Origin: Actinobacteria bacterium IMCC26256
GTDB lineage: Bacteria; Actinomycetota; Acidimicrobiia; IMCC26256
Assembly (NCBI GenBank): GCA_001023575.1
Contig: CP011489.1
Location: forward strand, 1,363,001-1,427,000
Direction: 5' to 3'
DNA: 64,000 nt
Shown: positions 53,076-61,315 of the stretch, piece after piece
How positions within the stretch are numbered: position 1 is the first letter of the stretch
How the letters are laid out: the number at the start of each line of letters is the position of its first letter
The notes under the pieces: generated by a model
Told to the model about the DNA's origin: nothing
The model's database searches: none
Seen by the model: only the letters and a program-made list of their open reading frames with translations
Position numbers and translations under genes: made by a program

Positions 53076-54791
53076 ATGGAAGCAACGCCAAGCCAGCCTA
53101 AGAAGAGCGGTCTTCGTCGCTATGCACCTTTTATTGCGGCTGTCGTAGTAATTGCGCTAGCCGTATTTGTGGTCGGGAAAAATAATTCAAGCGACCCAAA
53201 ACCGAGCCAGCCGGCAGATCAAGGCGCAGCTTCTAACGAAGACTTGATAAAAGCAGGGCCAATGACCCCAGATAAGGCCGAACTGCTCGGCAAGACAGTC
53301 GACTTCGGAGCGAAGTGTGATACCTCAACGGGCAATGTCAAGATGCCCACAGAGTACGCGCCTATGTGCGTTGAGGCATTTACCGGCGACAATGGCGGGG
53401 CCACGTCACCTGGTGTTACAGGCGAGACAATCAAGGTAGTCGCCTACATCGGCGACCCGGCGAAAGACGCCCTGCAGGCAGCCCTCGTCAAAGGTGCTGG
53501 ATCCGACGTTGACATCAGCTTGACGAAGCAGACGTATAACGGCTGGGTAGAGATGTTCGAGAAGTATGCAGAGATGAGCGGACGCAAGGTATCTCTTGAT
53601 TTCTATATTGGAACAGGCGCTCCGAGCGATCCAGTTGCAGCCAAGGCAGACGCAAAAGCCATCATCGATAAGAAGCCATTTGCTGTATTCGGTGGACCAA
53701 ACCAGACCGATGCATTTGCAGATGAGTTAACCGCAGCAAAGATTGTCTGCCTCGGTTGCGCAACTGCAGCCGGCATCAAGTTCACCGCAGAGCGCTCTCC
53801 ATACCTCTGGACTACCGGGCCAATGCCCGAGCAAGCGAGCCTCCTAACGGCGCAGATGGTTGGAAGTCTCCTCAACGGGAAGAAGGCGAAGTGGGCTGGC
53901 GATGCTGCCACACGCTCTAAAACACGCGTATTCGGCGCTGTGCACTACGACACTCCAGCAGGGCAGCAACGCTCGGCATGGGCAACGTTTAGATCTGAGA
54001 TGAAGAAGAACGGCGTGAAGATCGCCTCAGACATTCAGTACTACTTAGACCTTCCGCGTGCGCAAGAGAATGCACGCACAACGATTGCGAAGCTCAAAGC
54101 AGCCAAGGTCACATCCGTAATTTTCTATGGTGACCCGCTTACTCCTCTTTATTTAACTAAGGAAGCAACCGCTCAGGACTACCACCCAGAGTGGATTCTT
54201 GGTCCGACTGTCTACGCAGATACGGCAGTATTTGGTCGCATCTATGACCAAGAACAATGGAAGCACGCATTCGGTATCTCACTTATTCCAGCCCGCACAA
54301 CTAAAGAGATCGCCGGTTGGTACGCGCTATGGGTATGGCAGTTTGGAACTCCCCCACCTAGCAACAATGTTGCTGTGATCTCTGGGCCTCCAGGAATGTT
54401 CTTTGCAGGTGTAAACCTTGCCGGGCCAAATCTCACGCCATTAACATTTAGAGATGGATTGTTTAGAGCAGGAGTGCAGGGAGGCAATTCGCTAGCGCCG
54501 ACCAACTCTCGAGGACGCCACGGCATTTGGAGTGGCACTGGCGAGGACCTCGGTGGGTCGGACGATGTAACCCTCGTATGGTGGAACTCAACCGCCAAGG
54601 GCGAGGACGAGATCGCGAACGCTGGTACTGGACTCTACGAATATGTAACAGGCGGCAAGCGCTACCTTCCTGGAACATGGCCGACGGTTGATCCGGGATT
54701 ATTTGATTCCAGTAAGTCTGTAACTATCTACACGACGATTCCGGCAGACCTACAGCCGCCGAGTTACCCATCACCCGCTGCCAAGAAATAG
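53076..54791 (+). CDS. LivK-like ABC substrate-binding protein with N-terminal membrane anchor
   Basis: This 571-residue protein belongs to the periplasmic-binding-protein type I family used by branched-chain amino acid importers. Supporting segments are GVTGETIKVVAYIGDP near residue 115, AVFGGPNQTDAFADELTAA and VTSVIFYGDPLTPLYL. ATG 53076 has GGGGGG five bases upstream. The N-terminus has KKSGLRRYAPFIAAVVVIAL, a positively charged then hydrophobic stretch with no lipobox Cys, so it is probably tethered by an uncleaved helix rather than a lipid. It is long for LivK (about 370-420). It completes the importer encoded upstream. Confidence 0.87.
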   Translation: MEATPSQPKKSGLRRYAPFIAAVVVIALAVFVVGKNNSSDPKPSQPADQGAASNEDLIKAGPMTPDKAELLGKTVDFGAKCDTSTGNVKMPTEYAPMCVEAFTGDNGGATSPGVTGETIKVVAYIGDPAKDALQAALVKGAGSDVDISLTKQTYNGWVEMFEKYAEMSGRKVSLDFYIGTGAPSDPVAAKADAKAIIDKKPFAVFGGPNQTDAFADELTAAKIVCLGCATAAGIKFTAERSPYLWTTGPMPEQASLLTAQMVGSLLNGKKAKWAGDAATRSKTRVFGAVHYDTPAGQQRSAWATFRSEMKKNGVKIASDIQYYLDLPRAQENARTTIAKLKAAKVTSVIFYGDPLTPLYLTKEATAQDYHPEWILGPTVYADTAVFGRIYDQEQWKHAFGISLIPARTTKEIAGWYALWVWQFGTPPPSNNVAVISGPPGMFFAGVNLAGPNLTPLTFRDGLFRAGVQGGNSLAPTNSRGRHGIWSGTGEDLGGSDDVTLVWWNSTAKGEDEIANAGTGLYEYVTGGKRYLPGTWPTVDPGLFDSSKSVTIYTTIPADLQPPSYPSPAAKK

Positions 54792-54820
54792 TTAGCGGAA
54801 ATATTTAGAGAACTAGTGCG

Positions 54821-55474
54821 TTAGGAGCCCGGGCTCACGGCAACCCAGCCTGAGTCCGGCTCCCATTGCCTGATTACTCGAGCAGGGTTCCCTACCGCAA
54901 CGCATCTATCTGGAATTACACCGGTAACGACTGAACCGGCACCGATCACAACGTGCTCTCCAATGTGCGCACCTGGAAGAACAATTGTCCCGTGGCCGAG
55001 CCATGAGCCTGCTCCGATCGATACCGCTCGCGGTGCGGCAAATTGATGACCAATAGCCGCATCGAGACTCTCATAACCATGATTCGCATCAGTGATGTAG
55101 ACGTTGTGCCCTGTGAAAACATTCTCACCAATCGTGATTGATTCATGCGCCACGATGCCACTGCCGCGCCCAATCAAAACCCCATCTTCGATTCGCAGAA
55201 TTACATCATGGGCAAGCACTTGATCTGGTGCAACGCCACAGGAGATCGAGCAATGGGGCCCAATGATGACGCGATCACCGAGATGCATATATTTCTCACC
55301 GTAGAGGGCAATGAGTGGAAAGAGAATCGCACTTGCTTCACCGAAATGACCAAAACGTGCCGCTCTGCGACTCGCAGTCCCGATTGTCCCGAGGCGGCAG
55401 ATGCGCTCCCAGAGTGAGCCAATTACATCGCTGGCACGTCTTGAGGGCTTGTGTGGGTATCTCGCATCGGGCAT
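54821..55474 (-). CDS. Hexapeptide-repeat (left-handed beta-helix) acyltransferase
   Basis: This 217-residue protein carries imperfect hexapeptide repeats from about residue 70, including HLGDRVIIGPHCSISCG, IGENVFTGHNVYITDANHG and VIGAGSVVTGVIPDRCVAVG. The last block is the usual end of O-acetyltransferases such as the maltose/galactoside or wzx-associated types. The frame is open to 55948, but that upstream part runs over the divergent cytochrome gene, so I chose ATG 55474, with TACGAT eight bases before it. The acceptor (sugar, polysaccharide or antibiotic) is unknown. A second LbH protein lies at 58068. Confidence 0.8.
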   Translation of the reverse strand: MPDARYPHKPSRRASDVIGSLWERICRLGTIGTASRRAARFGHFGEASAILFPLIALYGEKYMHLGDRVIIGPHCSISCGVAPDQVLAHDVILRIEDGVLIGRGSGIVAHESITIGENVFTGHNVYITDANHGYESLDAAIGHQFAAPRAVSIGAGSWLGHGTIVLPGAHIGEHVVIGAGSVVTGVIPDRCVAVGNPARVIRQWEPDSGWVAVSPGS

Positions 55475-55526
55475 GGCGAAGCATCGTAGTGGGGGGTCCT
55501 TGCAGTTCGCCTCTGCAGCGGCCACG

Positions 55527-55877
55527 ATGCACCCTGTGACTCTCTCCAAAACCCCATATCTGAGACCCCTAACTTCCCTAGCAATCTTGGCTGTGAGTCT
55601 TGGGGTCGTCCTAAGCGCCTGCAGTAGCGGCGGAGGCGAGACTCCCTCTGCAAGTGGCTCTGTCCTATACGCAGCTAACTGTGCACGCTGCCACGGGTCC
55701 CAGGGTGAGGGCATAATTGGCCCATCGCTCGCAGGCATTACCCAGACCTTCCCTGAAGAAGATGGAGAGATCGCCTTTGTCTCGAACGGTGGAGGAGGAA
55801 TGCCGAGGTTCTCTGCTTCTCTCTCTGAGGCTGACATTAAGGCCATCGTTGAGTACACGCGCTCAACCTTTAAATAG
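55527..55877 (+). CDS. c-type cytochrome lipoprotein
   Basis: This 116-residue protein has a lipoprotein signal: hydrophobic residues about 17-30 then the lipobox VLSAC (Cys32). The haem motif CARCH is at about 52-56, followed by GEGIIGPSLAGI, typical of small class I cytochromes c, with a candidate Met ligand in GGGGMPRF. It should be an exported, membrane-anchored electron carrier. The frame is open to 55401, but that upstream part overlaps the divergent acyltransferase gene and ATG 55527 starts the signal peptide, so I chose it. The next gene begins 35 bases on. Confidence 0.85.
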   Translation: MHPVTLSKTPYLRPLTSLAILAVSLGVVLSACSSGGGETPSASGSVLYAANCARCHGSQGEGIIGPSLAGITQTFPEEDGEIAFVSNGGGGMPRFSASLSEADIKAIVEYTRSTFK

Positions 55878-55912
55878 CTATCTATATAGATTCGGGAAGA
55901 ACAGGAGCCTTG

Positions 55913-56770
55913 ATGACAGAGAGAGACAGTCACCAATCTGCAGACCAAAAAGCGAGCAGTGAAGAATCTCCGCGCGGTCTAGCAGCGCTTCGAGCTTGGC
56001 GGCTCGGGATGCCCCGGTTAGGGCTGCTTCAGCCGAGTTCCGAGCCCTCCCCGCGCACCGATATTGGGGTTGTCTCCCCCAGATCACAGCCCCCCGCCAA
56101 ACCCCAGCCGCGAGATTCTCAACGCGTACGCGTCTACCGAGCTGAGACGCCCCTGAAGGGCCGAGAGCTCAAGACAATCGAGCAGTGCGAGGATTTCTGC
56201 GAAAGCGTCGTAGGGACGCTCTGGTGGCTCAACAGGTTCCCTGAACTCGGCCTTGAGAGGATCCCGCACCTCCGAGATGGGCGCGGGGCACGTCAGGCCT
56301 TTTACCGCGAGGATCCAGGGCACCCCACGATTACTCTCCCCCGCCGCTATCGGACAGTAAACGTCATCCTCCATGAGCTCGCTCACTGGACAATGCATGC
56401 GGATCACGACCTACCAAACCACGGATATACCTTCACGCGAGTATTCATGGATCTCACTGCCGAGTTCTGCGGCCCGGCGGCGCGCGAATTGCTTGCCGCC
56501 GCGTATGCCGAGCACAAGGTGCACATCGGGGCTGAAGCTGTACTCGGGCCGGACGGTATCTACCGTTATGGAAACGATGAACGTATACGCCTAGGGCGCG
56601 ACAGATTGCTTGTCATTGACCTTATCGAGTCTGAGAGTCCTGTCTCCGGAGTAATAGTTCGCGCGACGAAGAAGCAGATCACACTTCTTCTACAGGACAA
56701 GCAGTTGGATGATGAGCGACATCTCTCGATCCCGCTCGGGTCTATATGGAGAGTTAGAGGCGCTCAATAA
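55913..56770 (+). CDS. TIGR04338-like putative metallohydrolase with C-terminal extension
   Basis: This 285-residue protein has a zinc-peptidase-like motif HELAHWTMH (about 154-162), with HGYTFTRVFMD downstream supplying a third ligand. The segment RDSQRVRVYRAE before it is the start signature of the actinobacterial TIGR04338 family. The family core is about 170 residues; here an N-terminal Pro/Ser-rich tail of about 65 residues and a C-terminal domain (about 200-285) are added. AGGAG five bases before ATG 55913 defines the start. There is no signal peptide. The end overlaps the convergent thiolase by 17 bases. Function is unknown. Confidence 0.78.
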   Translation: MTERDSHQSADQKASSEESPRGLAALRAWRLGMPRLGLLQPSSEPSPRTDIGVVSPRSQPPAKPQPRDSQRVRVYRAETPLKGRELKTIEQCEDFCESVVGTLWWLNRFPELGLERIPHLRDGRGARQAFYREDPGHPTITLPRRYRTVNVILHELAHWTMHADHDLPNHGYTFTRVFMDLTAEFCGPAARELLAAAYAEHKVHIGAEAVLGPDGIYRYGNDERIRLGRDRLLVIDLIESESPVSGVIVRATKKQITLLLQDKQLDDERHLSIPLGSIWRVRGAQ

Positions 56771-57965
56771 TCATCGCCATACCCTGGCCGCCACCGACGC
56801 ACATCGTCTCGAGGCCGATCGTCTTGTCGGAGTCCTCAAGACCGTTGATGAGTGTCCCCATGATGCGGGCACCGGTCATACCGAACGGGTGACCAAGTGC
56901 AATTGCACCACCATTTACGTTCAGACGGCTCTCGTCGATACCTAGACCACGAGCAGAGGCGATTACCTGTGCAGCAAACGCCTCGTTGATCTCGACAAGG
57001 TCGATGTCATTAATAGTCATTCCTGCACGAGCAAGTGCCTGCTGGCTAGCAGCGATCGGGCCGAGCCCCATGATCTCAGGGTCAAGACCACTAACCCCAG
57101 ATGAAACGATGCGCGCAAGTGGCTTGATCCCAAGGGCCTTAGCCTTCGTGTCGCTCATAACAATTACTGCAGCAGCGCCGTCATTGAGTGGGCATGCATT
57201 ACCGGCAGTGACTCGGCCGGTTGGGCGGAATACAGGCGAGAGGGAACCTAACTTCTCGCGCTCTGTTGATGGACGGGGGCAGTCGTCTGCAGAGACAACC
57301 GTTCCATCGGCGAGCGTATAAGGAGTGATTTCACGCTCGTAGAACCCGCGATCAATCGCTGCTCCGGTGCGCTGCTGCGAACGGAACGCATAGTCATCCA
57401 TCTCGTCGCGAGTCACGTTCTCAATCTCGGCGACGTTCTCGGCGGTCTCGCCCATTGCAATGTAGACATCTGCAAGACCCTGTGGTGGGGTCCATGTTCC
57501 TTGATCGCCGTTCATGCGAGCAAGCGTGCGGAGTGCAGAGTCTTGGAATATCGGGTTCTGAGTTCCAGGAGTGTGGTCAGATGATCCACCAACTGCAAAA
57601 CGGCTAACACCCTCAACGCCTGCGGCGATAAAAGCATCTCCCTCGCCTGCGCGTACCGCGTGCGCTGCCATTCTGATGCTCTGAAGTGAGGATGAGCAGT
57701 AGCGAGTAATTGTGCACCCGGGGACGGCAGGCATTCCGGCGAGGATTGCTACAACGCGCCCCATGTTGAAGCCCTGCTCTCCACCGGGGAGCCCACACCC
57801 AAGAATGAGATCGTCAATGGACTGACGGTCGAGCTGAGGAACCTTGTTGAGAACAGTGTCGACAATAAATGCCGCCATGTTGTCAGCACGCTCGTCTTTG
57901 AACGAACCCTTAAATGCACGACCGATAGGGGTACGTGCGGCTGCGACAATTACTGCTTCTGGCAT
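56754..57965 (-). CDS. Acetyl-CoA acyltransferase (thiolase, FadA-like)
   Basis: This 403-residue thiolase has the nucleophile Cys90 in RYCSSSLQSI, GHPFGMTGARIMG (His near 359), and MCVGGGQGM (Cys near 389). All catalytic residues are in place. It cleaves 3-ketoacyl-CoA in beta-oxidation or makes acetoacetyl-CoA. The residues NVNGGAIALGHPFGMTG are close to mycobacterial FadA-type sequences. Its stop codon lies inside the converging TIGR04338-like gene. The gene stands alone on this strand, downstream of the carbonic-anhydrase-like gene by 102 bases. Confidence 0.92.
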   Translation of the reverse strand: MPEAVIVAAARTPIGRAFKGSFKDERADNMAAFIVDTVLNKVPQLDRQSIDDLILGCGLPGGEQGFNMGRVVAILAGMPAVPGCTITRYCSSSLQSIRMAAHAVRAGEGDAFIAAGVEGVSRFAVGGSSDHTPGTQNPIFQDSALRTLARMNGDQGTWTPPQGLADVYIAMGETAENVAEIENVTRDEMDDYAFRSQQRTGAAIDRGFYEREITPYTLADGTVVSADDCPRPSTEREKLGSLSPVFRPTGRVTAGNACPLNDGAAAVIVMSDTKAKALGIKPLARIVSSGVSGLDPEIMGLGPIAASQQALARAGMTINDIDLVEINEAFAAQVIASARGLGIDESRLNVNGGAIALGHPFGMTGARIMGTLINGLEDSDKTIGLETMCVGGGQGMAMIIERL

Positions 57966-58049
57966 ATCGGCTCCTGGATCATGTGTTGTGAAGCCGCGAC
58001 AATAGGCGCTTGCCTCCCCCTTAGGGCGAGTCGTCGCCTCCGGGAGAGA

Positions 58050-58069
58050 AGAACCCCGTCAGTGGGGTC
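58050..58069 (-). terminator. Hairpin after the gamma-carbonic-anhydrase-like gene
   Basis: On the minus strand the stop TGA overlaps the stem: ACCCC and GGGGT around a six-base loop, followed by a pyrimidine run (TTCTTCTCTC). It is a short but plausible intrinsic terminator separating this gene from the thiolase downstream. Confidence 0.45.
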
Positions 58070-58586
58070 ATTCGATTCGCCGCAACTCGCTGGCGTGGTA
58101 CTTGGCGTTGGCGACGTAGGAAGCAGCGTTGAGCGAGATCATCTCGGGCCTAACGGCATTATGGCGCAGAGTCGCTGGTACGCCGAGAGCCATTGCACCC
58201 GACGGCACCTCCATGCCATTTGGAACGAGCGCTGCAGCGGCCACAAGGGCTCCGCTTCTGATTAGAGCCCGATGAAGAACGATTGAGCCGGAGCCGATTA
58301 GCGAGCCGCTCTCAACGGTGCAGCACTCCATGTGGACGAGGTGCCCAATCACGCAGTCATCACCGATGACAGTCGGCATCTCATGCGTTGCATGTATAAC
58401 GGAACCGTCTTGGATATTGGTTCGAGCGCCGATAATGATGGGTCCATAATCGCCTCTAAGAACCGCTCTCGGCCACACTGAGGACTCTGCCCCAAGCGTG
58501 ACATTGCCGATGACAGTTGCATCGGGGTGAACAAACGCCGTTGGGTCGATCTTCGGCGTGTACTTGCCTAACGCGTAAATAGCCAT
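58068..58586 (-). CDS. Gamma-carbonic-anhydrase-like hexapeptide protein
   Basis: This 172-residue left-handed beta-helix protein is of the gamma carbonic anhydrase/PaaY/CaiE group, with YTPKIDPTAFVHPDA at the N-terminus, SSVWPRAVLRGDYG and GSVIHATHEMPT. The usual zinc region GHxxxxHGC appears as GHLVHMECC, so the last His falls three residues after the first and Glu stands at the usual place. This spacing recurs in some actinobacterial members as far as I recall, but activity as a carbonic anhydrase is uncertain. ATG 58586 has a TAGCCT box 6 bases upstream and is divergent from the CDF gene. Confidence 0.8.
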   Translation of the reverse strand: MAIYALGKYTPKIDPTAFVHPDATVIGNVTLGAESSVWPRAVLRGDYGPIIIGARTNIQDGSVIHATHEMPTVIGDDCVIGHLVHMECCTVESGSLIGSGSIVLHRALIRSGALVAAAALVPNGMEVPSGAMALGVPATLRHNAVRPEMISLNAASYVANAKYHASELRRIE

Positions 58587-58592
58587 GTAATC

Positions 58593-58598
58593 AGGCTA
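58593..58598 (-). promoter_or_regulatory. -10 box of a probable leaderless promoter (gamma-CA-like gene)
   Basis: On the minus strand TAGCCT ends 6 bases before ATG 58586. The 40-base divergent gap also holds the box for the CDF gene, so two leaderless promoters stand back to back. Confidence 0.5.
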
Positions 58599-58614
58599 CC
58601 CGCAGCGACTCCGG

Positions 58615-58620
58615 TACTGT
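58615..58620 (+). promoter_or_regulatory. -10 box of a probable leaderless promoter (CDF transporter)
   Basis: TACTGT ends 6 bases before ATG 58627, the same spacing as at ppx and the aldehyde dehydrogenase A gene. No ribosome site is present. Confidence 0.5.
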
Positions 58621-58626
58621 TACTTC

Positions 58627-59550
58627 ATGCATGAAGGAAGCCGCCGGGCAATCATCGCCGCACTATTCGCCAACCTGGGCATTGCAATCGCCAAAGGGAT
58701 CGCCTTTCTAATAACTGGATCGTCTGCACTGCTTGCAGAGGCGATCCACTCGGTGGCGGATACAGGCAATCAGGCGCTACTAATTTTTGGCGGACGCCGC
58801 TCAGAGCGCAAGGAGTCGCAGACTCATCAATTTGGTTACGGCACCGAGCGGTATTTCTGGGCATTCGTAGTCGCCCTTGTTCTCTTTACCCTCGGAGCAG
58901 TATTTGCTGTATATGAAGGTATCCACAAACTCTCTCACCCCGCCGAGCTCGAATCACCACTAATTGCAGTCTCAGTATTGGTTGTTGCAATCGGTCTGGA
59001 GTCATATTCTCTCCGCACTGCCATAAAGGAAGCTCGCCCATCGAAGGGGAGCAAGACTTGGTGGCAGTTCATACGCTCGACACGTAACCCTGAGTTGCCA
59101 GTAGTGCTTCTTGAGGATGTTGGAGCGCTGACCGGGCTCTTCATCGCACTCGCTGGAGTCGGGCTTAGTTGGTCTACAGGCGAGCCTCGCTTCGACTCAA
59201 TCGCCAGCATCTTGATCGGAGTACTGCTTGGCGTTATTGCCATCGTGCTTGCAATAGAGATGCATAGCCTTTTACTTGGAGAGGCCGCAGACCCAGAGAC
59301 ACAGCAGGCAGTTCGCGAGGCGATGCTTGCAGGCTCTGACGTGCAGAGCGTCATTCACATGCGCACACTTCACCTCGGACCAGAAGACCTATTAGTAGCA
59401 GCAAAAATTGCATTTGTTCCAGGTGATTTACCCACTATTGCCGCTGCGATTGATGCTGCAGAGGCACGCATTCGCGCTGTCGTGCCAACAGCGCGATTGA
59501 TCTACCTAGAGCCGGACCTTCTTCGAGAGATTGGGATCACCGAGGGGTGA
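58627..59550 (+). CDS. Cation diffusion facilitator (CDF) family metal exporter
   Basis: This 307-residue membrane protein has the CDF signature ALLAEAIHSVADTGNQA in helix 2, with the HxxxD metal pair. HQFGYGTERYFWAF is the loop after it. The second metal site in helix 5 seems to fall in LLEDVGALTGLF, where Glu-Asp precede the usual position. A cytoplasmic C-terminal domain follows, ending at VVPTARLIYLEPD. It should export Zn2+, Mn2+ or a similar divalent cation by proton exchange. Its end overlaps the converging DUF35 gene by 14 bases. Confidence 0.88.
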   Translation: MHEGSRRAIIAALFANLGIAIAKGIAFLITGSSALLAEAIHSVADTGNQALLIFGGRRSERKESQTHQFGYGTERYFWAFVVALVLFTLGAVFAVYEGIHKLSHPAELESPLIAVSVLVVAIGLESYSLRTAIKEARPSKGSKTWWQFIRSTRNPELPVVLLEDVGALTGLFIALAGVGLSWSTGEPRFDSIASILIGVLLGVIAIVLAIEMHSLLLGEAADPETQQAVREAMLAGSDVQSVIHMRTLHLGPEDLLVAAKIAFVPGDLPTIAAAIDAAEARIRAVVPTARLIYLEPDLLREIGITEG

Positions 59551-59971
59551 AGTCGATAAGCGCGATGTTGTCGTTGCGTTTATCGAGTGAGATATTGACC
59601 TCTAGCCCAATTCGCAGTTCTGAAACTTCAATAGATCTAAGATTACCGACGACCCGCACGCCTTCTTCGAGCTCCACTACAACCACCGCATAGGGAAGCT
59701 GTTCTGTAAAGGCCGGATCAATTGCCCGATGAGTAATGGTCCAAGACCAAACCACACCGCGCATTGTTGTAGGGCTCCAGCTCCATGCACCAGAGCCGCA
59801 ATGCGCGCAGCTAAAACGCGGAGGGTGCCTATAGACGCTGCAGTCGATACACCGCTGAACATTTAGGGTTTCAGTCTCTCCTGCGATCCGATAAAAGTCT
59901 GCGTTCAGCCCAGAGGGGTTTGGAAGCATCCGGTCTGTCGGTGGTAGAGAGCGCCCTTCACGTGGATTCAT
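59537..59971 (-). CDS. DUF35 zinc-ribbon/OB-fold protein, partner of the Ltp2-like thiolase
   Basis: This 144-residue protein has a zinc ribbon, [19 protein letters not shown] (about residue 45), followed by an OB-fold. DUF35 proteins bind acyl-CoA and form complexes with Ltp2-type aldolases or thiolases. The frame is open to 60115, but ATG 59971 has GGGAGG five bases upstream and overlaps the thiolase-like stop (ATGA), so it is the start. The coupling to the next gene strongly supports a functional pair. Confidence 0.85.
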   Translation of the reverse strand: MNPREGRSLPPTDRMLPNPSGLNADFYRIAGETETLNVQRCIDCSVYRHPPRFSCAHCGSGAWSWSPTTMRGVVWSWTITHRAIDPAFTEQLPYAVVVVELEEGVRVVGNLRSIEVSELRIGLEVNISLDKRNDNIALIDFTPR

Positions 59972-61215
59972 CGATCCCTCCCAAGAATTGCGATTGAACC
60001 ATCGCCAAAATCTCCCCACCCTGTTACGAGCCCGAGTTCTGCATCCATTACTTGGCCCTCGCCGCCCTCGTGGCGAAGCTGCCTTACTGCCTCCACTACA
60101 TGATTCATTCCCCACATGTGCCCCTGTGACAGCAGACCTCCATGCGTGTTGAGTGGGAACTCGCCACCGAGTTTGATACGCCCATCGCGAACAAACTCCC
60201 CCGCGCCACCCCGCTCACAGAGACCTAGGGCCTCTAGCTGTAGGAGCACTACATAGGTAAAGCAGTCGTATATCTGCAGGAAATCCATATCGTGAGGAGA
60301 GACGCCAGCCATTGCAAACGCGCGTGGAGCAGCATCGCTTAAACCAATGTGGAACGGATCGGGGCGCCCCGCTATGTCATCCGCTGGGTACGGATGACCC
60401 TCGCCTACTCCAAGCACGACTACAGGCTCGTGGGGAAGATCTCGCGCGCGCTCGGTGGACGACACGATTACTGCAACGGCGCAGTCGGTCTCTAGACAGC
60501 AATCGAGAAGGCGAAACGGCTCTGATACCCATGGCGACGCTAAGTAATCCTCCATCGTAAGAGGTCTACCGCGCATGAGCGCCAGCTCGCTCGTCTGAGC
60601 ATGGGCACGGCACGCGAGCGCTACCTCGCCCGTGTCTGTCTCAAGCGTTCCGTATATCTCTCGGTGGCGCGTTGCAATCCAACCGTAAAACTGAGCAGCG
60701 GAACGCGCTCCGTAAGGAAGGTAAAAATCAAGCACCGTGTCTCCAACAGCGTTCGCATCGAACCCGCGCTTTGGAACCGGCACACCATCACGCGGCCGAA
60801 AGGCTGAGTAGCCGTTCCAACCAACCACAACTAGAACATTCTTAGCCACACCAGTTGCAACCGCCATCGCCGCGTTCTGAATCGCTGCCGTAGAGGATGC
60901 GCCCCCCATATGAACCGTTGATGAAAACGCAAGGTCCTCGATCCCAAGATTGACGGCCAGCTCCTCAACGGTCGTATATCCAGGCGGAGGAAGTATCCCG
61001 TCAATGTCACTAGGGGTGAGGCCTGCATCAGCAATGGCCTTAATTGATACCTCAAGCATCATCTCTACTGGAAGACGCGTAGATCCACGCAGATACTCGG
61101 TCTCTCCAACCCCAACAATTGAGGCCCGACCCGAGATGCCGCTCACGTCGCTCTCATTGTTGTTCTCGCAGCCGCCACGATTCTCTCCACCTAATTTGCT
61201 TGGTTTAAACCTCAA
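59968..61215 (-). CDS. Ltp2/SCP-x-like thiolase-family protein (retro-aldolase candidate)
   Basis: This protein of up to 415 residues has a thiolase fold but lacks the usual N-terminal Cys nucleophile: the segment reads [11 protein letters not shown] with Ser-Thr there. The blocks [14 protein letters not shown] (with Tyr residues), [17 protein letters not shown] and GWGDFGDGS match Ltp2-type proteins, which with DUF35 partners cleave aldol adducts in sterol side-chain degradation. The substrate here need not be a sterol. The exact start is uncertain: GTG 61146 begins the conserved family region ([17 protein letters not shown]) and is as likely as ATG 61215. It is divergent from the carboxylesterase gene. 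Confidence 0.85.
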   Translation of the reverse strand: MRFKPSKLGGENRGGCENNNESDVSGISGRASIVGVGETEYLRGSTRLPVEMMLEVSIKAIADAGLTPSDIDGILPPPGYTTVEELAVNLGIEDLAFSSTVHMGGASSTAAIQNAAMAVATGVAKNVLVVVGWNGYSAFRPRDGVPVPKRGFDANAVGDTVLDFYLPYGARSAAQFYGWIATRHREIYGTLETDTGEVALACRAHAQTSELALMRGRPLTMEDYLASPWVSEPFRLLDCCLETDCAVAVIVSSTERARDLPHEPVVVLGVGEGHPYPADDIAGRPDPFHIGLSDAAPRAFAMAGVSPHDMDFLQIYDCFTYVVLLQLEALGLCERGGAGEFVRDGRIKLGGEFPLNTHGGLLSQGHMWGMNHVVEAVRQLRHEGGEGQVMDAELGLVTGWGDFGDGSIAILGRDR

Positions 61216-61315
61216 TTATGGATTGACGGTAGCGGGTAAGTCGATCGACAGGCGCCATCTGCGATCACCCTCTATTCTTTGGGGGTATCCATATTGCGCG
61301 CTGAAGGAGAACTCC
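61216..61315. other. Divergent region between the Ltp2-like and carboxylesterase genes
   Basis: This gap of about 100 bases should hold both promoters. A TATTCTT run at 61272-61278 might be part of the esterase promoter. No strong dyad is visible. Confidence 0.35.

Noticed and set aside
54825-54836. Perfect 12-base palindrome GAGCCCGGGCTC
   Set aside because: It lies within the 3' end of the acyltransferase coding sequence, has no loop or T-run, and is GC-only repetition of a common kind.
55880-55891. Palindrome ATCTATATAGAT after the cytochrome gene
   Set aside because: No T-run, no similarity to other dyads here and a location between co-directional genes. I cannot give it a role.
55475-55948. 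N-terminal extension of the LbH acyltransferase frame by 158 residues
   Set aside because: It covers the cytochrome gene, which has a signal peptide, lipobox and CxxCH. The acyltransferase family sequence begins near 55474.
58053-58068. CCCCGTCAG match to half of the amidohydrolase operators
   Set aside because: The partner half-site is absent and the sequence is better explained by the hairpin after the gamma-CA-like gene.
60950-61315. Open frame upstream of the carboxylesterase that would add 122 residues
   Set aside because: It runs antisense across the Ltp2-like gene, and AAGGAGA plus the family start sequence fix ATG 61316.
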